Shown here in pieces: positions 22,926 to 35,200 of a stretch of DNA of 64,000 nt. Position 1 is the stretch's first letter. Each line of letters opens with the position of its first letter. The stretch covers positions 58,338,501 to 58,402,500 of the forward strand of contig CP142457.1 in the NCBI GenBank assembly GCA_038049695.1. Direction: 5' to 3'. The notes under the pieces are model-generated. The model worked only from the letters and a program-made list of their open reading frames with translations. It was not told where the DNA came from and made no database searches. Position numbers and translations under genes: made by a program. Source of the stretch: Cinnamomum chago. Taxonomy: Eukaryota > Streptophyta > Magnoliopsida > Laurales > Lauraceae.

Positions 22926-24820
22926 CTAAATCCGATATGTTATGTAAAAGTAGAAAGCAAGACCAAATTCCATCCATAAAAAAATACTTGTGACTTTACA
23001 AGATGGGATGGGAGTCCAGGATTTCTCTGTTACGAAGACAGCAATCCGTGGGGCGCAAATTCCTCGCCGCATGAACATGTCCTAATGTTTGGTACATGTA
23101 GTTCCAAAGTAGGTGTGAACATGGATCACTGTACTCTTAAAAAACATTAAGCAGATTTTACTAGAAAAATTACCTTAGATGAAGAACTTCTTCAGCAGCA
23201 CAAGAACTCTAAATGAAGACTTTGGATGGGAGAGAGGTAGATATTCTAGGGTAGAAAGATTTTTTTAAATAGGCTTTGAGTCGTAGTTAGGGTTTCCAAA
23301 GAGAATTAGGACTCAAACATCCTATGGTGAGAAAATAGGAAGAGGTTTCCACAACGGCTGGGAATTTTCGCGAAGCTTGCTCGACCCAACTTAACTTTTG
23401 TCTCAGAGCCCTGAGACAGCTGCAAAACTTGCTCAACCCAGAGTGGGTCTTGCTTGTGCAAACTGAGCTTCTGTCTCAGTCAGTCTTCGCAGTTCGACTG
23501 TATGACTCGAAACTATGTGATTTTTCTTCCTCCATTCTTCACAATGATCCATACTACAGTCCATAACTAGAAAATAGAAAATTACAACTCTATTTGGACT
23601 TGAGTTTTGTTCGAAACCCACGAATTGCCAACCAAATATCCTAACACAACACAAATCATCCTATGTAACACACTTAGAGCACTCACGAGTTGGGACACTG
23701 GTAAAAATGTAATGGGCTAGATTTGAGCTGAGTTTGAGTGTTGCAATATGGACATGGCAAGTTTTTCTCGAATGATAGTTAGGTAAACTGATAATGATGG
23801 GGGTGGCGGGGTTAAATGGGTTAGGTTTGTGTCAAATCTAGTGGGGACCCAAACTCAATTGAGGATCTTGTACTCGGATCCAAAACAGGTCTGAATTCAA
23901 AGACCTAACTTTGAAATGAACTGATTATAGGTGGAGAAGTAAATTGTCAAGGACATGGACCCAAACTCAATTAAGAAATCTATAGTCGAATCCGAAACAT
24001 ATCGACTTCAACTTTTATGCACCAGACTCGACTGCTACCATGACTGGTCTTTGAGCTATTACTGATATATTGTGTACGTTACATACTCTGCATAAAATAG
24101 TATTGTACCCTCGGGTATACAGATTAGGATCCAGGCTTGAACCTGATTACTCAGGAGAACTGAACTTTGGACTTAGACCTGGACCCAATTATCAGTTCAG
24201 AATAAAATGGTGTCCATACTTGGTTTTTTCAAGTCGTGTAATTGGAATAACTAGGTCTACATCTTGATATGTATAATGTTTGCTCAGCCCAACATATATT
24301 AGGATAAATGTGAATATGTATTTTCCCAGTGGGTTAGACTTGAGCTTTACTTCTTGGCCCATCTTTTATATCTGGTTTTGGAAATTAGGCCCAATAGTTG
24401 AAAGGGCTAGGCCTCGGCTAGTGTTTATTGTTTAGTGATTCAATTTTATATGGACAATGATATGATCAATGTCACATCAGAATAGGTGCCAAATTCATAA
24501 GGGTAATTAAGTAGGTGTACCAAGTTTGGATTGATCATTGATGGGCCGCATTGCACAAAATGGAAATAGACATAAACACAATTAAATCTTTGCCTTTTTA
24601 TTGGATACTATTTTTTCTATTTGATTGTGCACTTCCCCACATTGAAAATCACCACAGCAAACTCCTTTACCAATACAAAAAGAAGAAGAAAAGAAACCAC
24701 TATAATAAACTAGAATCAAGTCGCTCCTTGCAGCTTTTGCTTTTGTAATTTGCTTGCAATTTTTTTCTTTTACAGTGTGTAGTCGGCTTGTAATTTGTGC
24801 AATTGGTAAAATTTTTATAA
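22926..24820. other. Intergenic DNA, old transposon-like sequence
   Basis: Between about 23700 and 24260 the text repeatedly uses 'gacccaaactcaatt' and 'gatccgaaac'-like phrases (twice each), suggesting an old diverged repeat. No gene is visible. Confidence 0.4.
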
Positions 24821-25550
24821 TTTTTTTTTTTTTTTTTGCCAACGGAGGGCTTCCAATCCTTTGGGTTAGACTATTCCCTTTGGGTTTAGAGAGAAGCCGT
24901 GTAAAACTCCTGTGGCTCCTACGTGGTAGCATAAGTGAACTCATCTTTCAGATCCTGAAAAGGAGGGAACCGGGGTCGATACCAAATAGGGTTGAACAGA
25001 ACCGGATCGCAGACCGAACCGGACCACAAAACCGAACCGGACCGGACCAGATTTGTAGTCTTAACAGTACAAATCCGGTCCGGTCCGGACCAGATTTGAA
25101 AAACCAGTTATATCCGGTTCGGTCCGGTCCAGACTTTTTAAGAACCGGTATGGACCGGACCGGACCGGATTAATAATAAATATATATTTTTTAATTTTTA
25201 ATATAAAACTTTAAACTTAAAATATAAAAATCCTAAGTCAAAACTATGCGTTTTGATGCCCTCCTTCGGTCCTCAACTTAGAAAATTTTACAATTCAATA
25301 ACCATATTTGAAGTAATGTTAACGAAGAAAACTAGACATATTTAAGTGTAATTTAGATGTGAACTGAAAATGAAAAAATAAAATAAAAGCTTAGGAAAAA
25401 AAAAAAAACAAATGAAACCGTTCTGACTGGATCCAGGTCCAAAAACCGGACCGGATTTCCGGTTGTGCATCCCTAAATTACCAAGACCTCTAGCTCTGGA
25501 AGAGGGAGAAACCGTGATCTTGATCACTCGGCTAACCCCTTGGGGTTGAA
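24821..25550 (-). mobile_element. SINE (minus strand) split by a hAT-like insertion
   Basis: A T-run at 24821-24837 is the A-tail of a minus-strand SINE. Its 3' body covers 24838-24986. Its head resumes at about 25478-25550 and reads, on the minus strand, ccccaaggggttagccgagt, a box A-like start resembling the SINE head at 7437. Joining the two parts restores a box B-like stretch with ggtatcgacccc. The gap is filled by the element at 24987-25475. Confidence 0.65.
24987..25475. mobile_element. hAT-like MITE with ggtccggt repeats
   Basis: The left end tagggttgaacagaaccgg and the reverse complement of the right end (tagggatgcacaaccgg) are inverted repeats. Both subterminal regions are packed with accggaccggacc or its complement. 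The flanks ataccaaa (24979-24986) and ttaccaag (25478-25485) look like a worn 8-bp target-site duplication, agreeing at about six of eight positions. No transposase is present. It is inserted in a SINE. Confidence 0.68.
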
Positions 25551-26105
25551 CTATTTATTTATTTATTTATGCATAGTTCCAACTGGAAAAGTCCATTAAT
25601 AAAATGATTTGCCACTGTTAGCTCAACATGATCTACACTTTGGAGAAAGGTCGATGATCATCTCCATTAATAGAATCCTTGTCATGGTGGAGACTGCTGA
25701 AATTTATCACATATCCATTTGTTATATCCAGTAAACCCCACGAGAAAGTCGCATTTCTTATTTAATTATTACTAATTAGAGATAAAGCAGCTTTCTTTAA
25801 TCTGTGTTGTGCTCTTGAGAATTTTAGACCGACATCTAGTAAAAAAAAAAGTAAAGAGTTGGGTTTGCTTGTATTTTTTGCATGAGAAATGAGAATGGGA
25901 TTTTACAGATGTAAAATTTGAATAATTATATGTAACACACATTACCATATTTATTGGAAGCATAATTTTCACATCATGAGTAAATGGTGAAAGACTCAAA
26001 ATACATATGTAAAATTTTCATATATCTCGAAACCCTATAATTGTTTAAGACATGAAATCAAACATTTGCGATTTAATGGGCCAATAAAAAAGTTATCTAC
26101 CTAAG
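25551..26105. other. Intergenic DNA, nothing recognised
   Basis: A (TTTA)n patch lies at 25552-25570. No gene is visible. Confidence 0.4.
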
Positions 26106-26225
26106 AGTTGGTGGAGTAGCATAAGACGTGGGTTTGCTCTCCACGTCTTGTGTTCAAAATCAGCTCCGGAGTTAATTGACATACATTTGTGAGGGTTTAT
26201 AAGGAATTAATACCGCAACTTAAAG
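26106..26225 (+). mobile_element. SINE copy, same family as 38817
   Basis: It shares ttgctctccacgtcttgtgt, with one change, with the SINE at 38817, in the same order around the box B site. The tail is missing, and the LINE fragment begins shortly after it. Confidence 0.55.
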
Positions 26226-26231
26226 CATTCT

Positions 26232-26795
26232 TTTTTTTTTTTTTAAAGAGAGAATATCATATTGTATTAAGAGTTATTAGGAATATCACATTCGATGATT
26301 ACAAGATTATGAATAAATTGTGGAGCACAGTCTCTCCAAATATGATCTGTCGGTTCGAGTAGAGCTCCCTTTGCCGATCTATGTGTCACTTTATTTGTAT
26401 CATTCTTGACATGTTCAACTTGCTATGACTGAAAGGAGTTTAAAATCAATTTAGCAGAGTCAGTCAATTGTCTATAGCGGCTGGAACTCCTTTCTTCATA
26501 CCTAAGTGCTTTGACAACCTCCAATGAATCACCTTCTAATATCAATTGTTGAATTTGCATAGATTTACAGAAATCTACAGCTACCTAAGCTGCCACAACC
26601 TTAGCTATGGTCAGATTACATTTTTAAGGTTTTGCAACACTCTTACATGCCATAAATGCACCATTGTGGTCCTTTGTGGTCACGAACAACCACACCAACT
26701 CACATTAAGTGCCTTGATATATCTATGGACGCATCCCAGTTTGCCTTCCACACTCCCATCAGAGGATTTCCCATCTTATAATCGAGTTATCCAGA
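26232..26795 (-). pseudogene. LINE 3' end with RNase H domain, decayed
   Basis: Read on the minus strand, the fragment encodes KANWDASID, a VGVVVRDHKG-like segment, LILEGDSLEVVKAL and VEHVKNDTNKVTHR in that order. This is the reverse-transcriptase-associated RNase H-like domain (RVT_3) found in plant LINE and related polyproteins. Several stops and frame changes interrupt it. The T-run at 26232-26244 on + is the A-tail of the element, so the 5' part (endonuclease and reverse transcriptase) is lost, the usual outcome of truncated LINE insertion. A functional protein is excluded. Confidence 0.8.
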
Positions 26796-29700
26796 TTTGA
26801 ATTAGTAATATCCTGCATTATTCAATTCAAGGGAGTTCTTGTACTTAGCAGAAGATGTTTAATCTCTTTATTATCATTTTGGAAGTGAAAATCTTCATAT
26901 AAAATTGGCACTTGGCACCCACGACCTTGGTTGGGACCACTCATGAGGGGAGAAATTTGATTGGATTGACACCGCTGGGATAATCATAAACCGCAAAAGA
27001 TCTTTGAACGAGTCAAGTCACAGTGCCCTACAATTGTGCATCAATGTAGCCAGCCCCCAGTTGTACCATTTTAACAAATCCTACTGCACTGAGGCCTTAA
27101 CCTGATCCGAATTGTGTGACCCCTCTCTCGTTTCCCGATTTCTGTGATTGGGCTATGACTAGAGGACCACAAAATAGAGGTGTACTTTTAAAAATCAAAC
27201 TCGGACTCTTTATAAGCTCTTCCTAGTAAAACCCAAACCTAGCCTTTGGCCAGTATATACATGCAGGTAGAGGCCTCTTGATTGCTTTGGACCACAGTAC
27301 TATATAAGACTTTGATGTGATTTTTTCGTTGTTTCGTGAATTGGTCTGCTTGTTATGAGTATGTATGCTTGGGTGGTTGAATTACATGGAAACCTACCCA
27401 TCGGCACTGCTACATGGGCTCTCAACTACATATCGACTCCTGACGTTGGCCTTTATTTCCCCCATTTACAAGGGATCAGACTCACAGGCCAATGCACACC
27501 GCACACATTTCTAACCAGCTGAGCAATTGTTGAGCCCGGTAATTGGCAATTTGCACTAGCAGTGTTTGGTATGTTTTTCAGAAACCTCCTACTTAATTAA
27601 ACCATTAGAAATGGAGTCTAGGTACTTGGAAATGTCTCACTCAAAAGGATTTTTGAGTGAAAGGAGTGAAACTTTACATTGGGATACACCTATTAAAAAT
27701 TTAAGCCGTTGAAAATGACGACTCTCCTTGTGTTGGATGTCACTCCAATAGAAGTTAGTTGACTAAGAGAAGGTTTAGTGAGAAACCATACAATGGCAAC
27801 CGCTGGCCCATACAAGATTCATATGGGACTCTTATGTGGTTAATCCATACCTCTCACACATGCAGTCACACTGATCATCTATCCCAATGTGTATACAGGC
27901 TCAAACCCTTTTTTTCAAGCTTACACGGACTCAAGCTCATGCACCCTATAGACACGGTCCCTAACCAGTTGAGCCAACGTGCATGCAGAAGCAACACAGC
28001 GGGACCAACTTTGATCAAAGTCAAGAGTCAAGTTTATCCATCCTGAGATTTGATCTCCCAAGTTAATACACCATTAAACTGTAATGGTTGCTGGTCTCGT
28101 GTCACGTCTGAGCCACAGAAGAGGTCCATGCATAATTTATTTATTTTTTGTGCTTGTAGATTGTAGTCTAGGCTTTAGTTTGCCCACCACCACAATTGCA
28201 GGAACCACGGAGTCTTTGAATTAGTAGTCTAATTTATATTTTGCTACCACACTTTTAGAAACCATAAAACAATATTGGATCTCTACTTCCAGTCATAAGA
28301 TAAATCCACCTCTCCTCATCTGCATTGCATGTTTGTGGGCTTTCTGCAGAAAGGTTTCACACCCAAAGGTCAAACGACTTACCTAACTCATGTCTTAAAA
28401 AAACAAAAGACTGCTGGAAGCATCCAAAGATCATAATTTGACAAGTCAATTGACTCGAGCTACAAAAAGCATATAAAAAGAAGGCACACAAAGTTAGAAC
28501 TGTTAGTATTTGTTAACATATAAATCATTCTATCACGTGGATGAAGCTCCAAAACCCATATTGATTACACAGTGACAACAAACAATCAACTAAAAATCTT
28601 TATTGAATTGGAGAGTTAATATAACTCTGACTGATCGAGATACAGCTGGATGACTTAAACTATAACTCATTTGTGGAACTCACTTTTGTTGCTTTAAATA
28701 TGATTGATGTTTGATCAAGAAGAGCTCCATATTTGTTGTTTATTAATAAGAAAGTTGCTTTCATTTGATGATCATTACTTTCTCATGAGAGGCATCCAAG
28801 ACATGCCGAGATATTGGATACTCATACAGCCTCTTTTTATTTATCCTTTCTCTTGATTCATTGTTATGATACAAAATCAAAGTGGAATACAAGTCATATC
28901 TAGCTAAATCTAATAATGGTATTATTAGGATATGATCACCCACTGAAATCCTATTGATTTATATATATAGATAACAGATCCTGTGAATTGTAGTGGGCAT
29001 TGGACCGGTTCTCTATAGTGCTCAAGTTAAAATATTACCCTTGGGCCAGTAGTCCACTCTAGGAAAAAATAAAATAAAATCAAGACATGCTGAGATTATC
29101 ATTATCTTTTATGATAAACTTAATTGCACTCTTCTGACTTCCCATGAATGTGACTGACACCCCCACTAAAAAACACTAAAAAAAACTACGAATGTGACTG
29201 ACACAATTTTAATATACAACACCCATAGTAATTATCTTTCGATCTTGTTAATCAATCAATGCATTTAATACATCCAGTCTCAACTCACAACGCCTTCTAC
29301 CAAAAATGTGAAACCGATGGTAAGACCTTGGCCGTACATCCAGGAAGCCTCACTAAATGCACGAACCCATCCATACTCAAAAGTCACACTTCTATTATAT
29401 ATTTTTTATATTCAGTCCACCGTTACAATGACAGCTCTAGAAATTCGAATATGTATTAAAAAAACTTTTCTTAATAATTTTTTTTTATCAACATCCGTCA
29501 TTTACTTTCGATAATTCGATAAATATTATATAACATTCTCAAATAATCTATTTTCGATAATCCAATAAAGATAATATTAAATTCTAAAAAAAAAAATACA
29601 GAAATCTTAATACATTGTTACTAATAATCCTTAATCTAAAAAAAAAAATCCAAATACATGAAATCCTACAGCTGCCATCAACAGACTTTCACTTTTTTAA

Positions 29701-31836
29701 ATCGTTACATAATAGCTTCATTATCAACATTAGTAAACACATCGTTTTTAATATATGTGACCAAACAGTCATTCATCTATTGATCTTCTATTCGGTTACG
29801 TAATATGTTCTTTACATACTTCATTGCTGAAATAACTTTTTCTATTGTCGTAGTCTCTATGGTAAAATTAAAGCCAATTTTAAAAGAAAATAAATTAATT
29901 GGTATACGATATATTTCTTTGTCTCCACTAATTTCTCAACAATGCCACAAATTCATTTAAGTTTTAAAAACTCGTTGCTAGAGTGCATATCAGCGATGTT
30001 GGCCTATTATTTATTTTGGTAAACAGTTGGCTCATTAACTTAGGCGGTGAGTATTTTATGATGACTTTTATTCACTACCATAATAATAAGGAAAATGTAT
30101 ACATTTAACTAATGTGGGATGAAACTCTTAAATTAAGTAGGCCAAAAGCTTTCTACAAATTCAATTCATGACATTAAATTTTTTATTTTTAAATACTTTT
30201 TTAGATCTACGTGGCGCCAACGGTAGTGGTTGAGATGTGGACCCAAGTCCCAACAGTGAACAAAAAAATTTAAGACATGGCCAATGGTCAATGGTCAATA
30301 GGGGAAAGTATTCTCACCAGACAGCTGGATCAGCCTTATTAAACTCTGGAATGTGGACCACACGATGTGAACTTTGCCTGATGAACGATCCGGATTTCAT
30401 TGGGAGTTTGATGGCCTTTGATCTTGTATGGTGGGCCAGTGTAGGTGAGTGATGGTACTATATATATATATATATATTTTTTTTATTGATGGACAGATTT
30501 CTGGATTTTGACCGTATTTGGGGTTCACATGGACCACAGAGAAAAGCTGCTCTACTGGGGAACAGACGACCACCAGAAGGGTACACCGTACACCGCGGGA
30601 GCATCAAAAGCAATGTTGGTTCATGAGTGACTCGCCGATGATGGAAGACTAATATGTAATCTGAATAAAATGCGTGGCACATGTGAGAATTGAATCCCAA
30701 CTTTCCGATCTTGATCTTGTCCCATCCATTGGATTTGAACTGCCATAGATTTGATGGGCAGCTCTAGGAGAAATTTATTGTGTGGGGTCCGCATGAAACG
30801 TTTTGTTAGACTCTCGATTTTAATGCGGAGGGCCCCACCCTGCATTCAAGGGCAATGCCACCTTCTTTTTTCATCTGTATATATTAAAAGGAATGACAAG
30901 AGCTGAATCATGAAACAGTGACCTGGGACATAAGTGCATATATGAAAGTAGAGAAAACAATGTAACATATATATATTTTTTTCCAAATGATTTGAGCTGG
31001 GCTAATTTTTTGGGTTAAGAGGGAAATCGGAAAAACTCCTCTATAACTTCAGTGTGTTAGTATAGCTTCGAATCCACAACTTTCGGATGTAAATTGTGGT
31101 CCTATATCAAGTGAGGTATCCATTTGAGTTTTAAAAACGTAACATAATTACATGATGAGAAAGTAAAGCTAGAAAAAGTAATAACATAAGAAAGTTAAAA
31201 TATAAGAAAAATAACATAAGAAAGTGAAGAAAGAAATAATACCAGGGCTACAATAAGGGCCTATTTGGTCAAAGGAAGTCTTAGATTTCTTGTGTGGGAG
31301 TCATGTGGAGATTTTAAAAATTGTTACACAATTTAAATTCAAAATACTCAAGGACTTATGATCATTTTGAAATCTGAATGTATAAGAATGTGAAAAATTC
31401 TACAATCTGAAAAGGCAAAATATCCTTCCAAGATTTTGAAGGACTCAGTAAATAACCAAAGGTGTATGCACTTCTATAAAAAAATGTACTTCAAAAAGTT
31501 CTTATTCTAAGAAACTAATTAGAAGGGAGAGAAGCAATTCAGTTTATGAGTCCATTTATATGCCTACTTATCAAAGTGCATGGATTGTATGGAAGGGTTT
31601 TCTCACAGATAAAAGTCCATAAAAGAAAGAAGTCAGCTTTATCAAATCATCATAGCCCTTAATTTAATATCTTAATATTTATTGAATATATTTCTTTGAT
31701 ATTCAATCCAACACCGGAAATAAAGATTCAATGATAGTGAGAATGAGCCTCATGTCAGAGATTATGGGAGGGATGAGAGTGTGAAAGGGGCCCCACTGAT
31801 TTGGACCGCAATTCTAGATCATCCAATATTCAAATT
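26796..31836. other. Long intergenic region without a recognised gene
   Basis: I looked for conserved reading frames on both strands and found none longer than about 95 codons. Features are simple: A-runs near 29587 and 29639, (AT)n at 30461-30476, and a possible minus-strand SINE head near 31055-31125 with a box B-like gtggattcgaagc. The last few hundred bases are distal upstream sequence of the next gene. Confidence 0.45.
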
Positions 31837-31842
31837 CACGTG
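31837..31842 (+). promoter_or_regulatory. G-box (CACGTG) upstream of the ER-body-like gene
   Basis: A palindromic CACGTG lies 382 bases before the start codon. G-boxes bind bHLH and bZIP factors. In Brassicaceae the bHLH factor NAI1 controls ER-body genes. A link here is only a guess from position. Confidence 0.3.
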
Positions 31843-32223
31843 CCCACCAAGTGAGGGAGACGCGCACCACCACATGGTTATCGATTAGTGATGTGGATTA
31901 GAATCTCTAAATGGGTGGGTCAAGATGGTTTGGACTTTGGACATGTAAAATGAACTGGTGCTCACGCGGCACACGGCCTCTACTGTGCCTGTCAATGTGG
32001 ATTATCAGATATTTGCAGCACTCATGAGAAATCCCGGACATGTGTTTCTTCTCCTCTTCTATGCCTCTACATAAAAATACAAAGCCACAAACAAACAATG
32101 CAGATGCAGTAGTAATTGGGTCCATAAAAACTTTCCACAGGCACACACACACACAGAAACTTTTGCCCTAGCTTGTTTCTTTTCTCATCTTCTCTCTTCT
32201 ACTCTACTTACATCTCTGGAGCA

Positions 32224-35200
32224 ATGGAAGCAGTGGAAGAGTGGGAGGAGGAGGGAGAGGAGTGTGGGAGTTTGAAGGTAAGGTCTCGGAAGAGCATAAT
32301 CGAAAATCTTGAAGCTGACCAAGGTGTAGTACAAGTAGTGCAAGTGGTGGGAGAGTCTGAAAACGAAAACGAAAGAAATCCCGAAGCTAACGAAGGTGCG
32401 CCAGTCCAAGTAGAAGCGGCGCGGCTGCTGAGAGAGTTAGAAAGATGCGTCTACTTGGACAGGGAGAAAGGTAAGACTCCCATCAGTTTATTTCAGCTGC
32501 TCCTGCTTTCCATTCTTTCTTTTCTACGTGAAATGACAGTAGTGCCCCTTGTTCTCTGTTTCTTCTTTTTTGGAGCCCTGTCTCAGATGCTTATTATATA
32601 TGGAGATTTTAATCTTTTCTTTGAAAACGTAAAATAAAATAAAATAATAATAATAATAATAATAATAACTTTTGATTCGTTTTCAAAAAGTGTATGGGAA
32701 TTTGAATATTTCAAAATAGTATAAAATTTCCCCATATTTCTTTCAATCTAATTAGTTGTCTTCGGAGAAAAAAAAGGTTTTAAAATGATAAAAATACCCT
32801 TTTGACAAGTTTTTGGCGATTTTCTTTTTTCCCCAAAACCAGTCGATTTGATGGTGGGGTACCTTCTTTTGATGGTTCAATCATTTAGGAGAATGCCTGA
32901 TTTTGGGTCTCATATGCCCCAAGTTTCAACTTGGTTTTGATGATATAACCATTTAATAAGGCTACTTTTTCAGTAACATGAACAAAGAGGTCATATGAGT
33001 CGAACTTGATCATTTTTACTTATATAATTTATTAAAGAGAAAATTTGAAAAAAAGACAAAAGGGTATTATTGTTGTTTTCAATCTTTTTATAGGGAGGAC
33101 TTGATTAAGTTGTATACGTTTTTGAAATATTTAAATCTTCTAATCTTCTTGTACTTTTTTTTAAAAAATGATTTAAGTGTTTTGTCCTATTTTGAAAAAT
33201 CTCCCTTCTTTAATAAACAAGTTCCTCTGGAAAAGCAGGATGAAATGCGCCAAGATAATGTTTTTATGTGACGGTTCAGCCCTTGGCTATTATGGGTCCA
33301 GATTCTAGAACCATTTTCTATATCTGTTTCTCATGTTTTGGTTGTCTTTCCCGGAGACTGTCTGTGCAGTTGGGCACTGTCATTTAGGTTGTTGTCCTCA
33401 GCATTTTAGACAATGGTGAGTGACCCAATGGATGAACCATACCCTGACATCTGAAGATCAGATGTAGGGTAACCTAGGAATAGGATCTTCCACATTTTGA
33501 CACTTCTGATTGCTGATCACGGTTCATCCAAATCAGGATCACACTGTCCCCACTTGTGTTTACATACCTTTTTTTTTTTTTAAAAAAATCCAAGGACAAA
33601 GGTTCTCATAATACATCTTGTTGGACATAGATTTTCAACACAAGAGAACCACCCCCTGACCCCACAACCCCTAACCACGTGGGTGCATGCACGTAAACAC
33701 CAATTATTTTACCCGCAAGTAGACCCCAGTAAATCATTTTCAATGCGTGTGTCAGCAATCCAACAGTAAGGTCGAATTGCCTGATGTTGATCAGTTATTT
33801 GATCTAGTCTTGAATGCATTAAATCATCCTCTTTTATGTATTCATGGGCGCTTGTTTTCAAAGTGCAAGATCAAGCCAAAACATTTCAGATATTTTGATA
33901 AATAGAGTTTGATTATGGCAATTTTGGTGTTTGGTGAACATACAATTACGTTTTTCTTTTGACTGAAGGACTATGGAAGTGTCGCCACTGCGTTTGGACC
34001 TACCGAATGGAAAGTCCTGGCATTGACTGTTTTCAAAATCATGAAGACTGCTCCAATGCGGGGGTGATGAATGCCAAAACATCATCTCAGCAGGGATCAT
34101 GTTTTGGTTTACAAAGTGAAGGTCAGTAGTTATCGAGTTTTTCAATGATTGCAGTGAAAAAACAATTCGAAGGTCTTTTAGTCATACTATTTAATAAAAG
34201 GTTTCCACAGTGAGTGCCAGGGGCTTTTGTTAAATGACATTCTTAAAAAGTAAAAGCAACCACACATGACTTGCACTCTCTTATTGGCCGGATAAGACAT
34301 TCTATTGTTGATTCTTGTATTCCTAGTTGTTCTGATGCCAATGTTTCAAATTGAGCCAGGGAGAATGTGTGTCAAACAACTGGTTGTTCTGCTAGGAATT
34401 TTTGTTATAAATCTACTATGACATGTTTGACTCTTGCATTCAAGTGGTTTGAGCCCATGTTAGTTCTTTTAGTGTATGTAATAGATGCAAGTAAATGAAA
34501 TTTTGTAAGATGATGCATTGTTTCAGGTAATGAATCTGCTGATGAAATCACGGGGACAAAATTCATCAGCGTCACATTGTTCACTGATGATAAAAAACCA
34601 GCAAATGATGAAGCAGATTTTGATACAAAGAATATTGAAATTCAAACTGGTATTCCCTTTGTTGGTGACTATGGAAGTCCCGAGCACATGAAGACTGAAA
34701 ACCAATCAACTTTGCCTATGGTATTCTCTGAAGGGCAACATGAAGATGGGACTGCAAAGTTTGAGCCTATTATGGACAGGAGTAGCACAAATGCAAATGG
34801 TAGCCTTGTGGATGCGGGAAAAATAGTAGTGGAAATGGATGTTGAGAGGGTTTTAGAGGAGCAGGAAACACATGATTTATACTGTCCTAACTGTAACTCT
34901 TGTATTACCAAGAGAGTTATTTTACGTAAAAGAAAGCGAGTTGTTCGAGATCTCAAATTAGATGCAAAGCGTGAAAAAATTCAACCAATATTACTTCAAT
35001 CTGATGATGTTGAAACTAGCCCTGATGCAGCTGTAGCCAATGATCTGAGACATGAAACTGGGTCTGATGTTTTCAGATGTTTATCATGCTTCAGTTTTTT
35101 CATTCCGACAGGTAGAACTTTATCTCAAATCCTTAAACAAGTACTGTTTATATTGAATAATATGGTCTGTAATACCTATTTAGAAGCTTGTTATTCTAAG

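Noticed and set aside
24754..25173. 139-codon + strand frame with repeated 'RTGPD' and 'SGPD' units
   Set aside because: The repeats are translations of the ggaccggac subterminal motifs of the hAT-like MITE, not a protein.
32173..32223. In-frame upstream start (MFLFSSSLFYSTY) before the ER-body-like gene
   Set aside because: The ATG at 32224 opens the acidic N-terminus typical of the family, and the upstream part is C/T-rich leader sequence.
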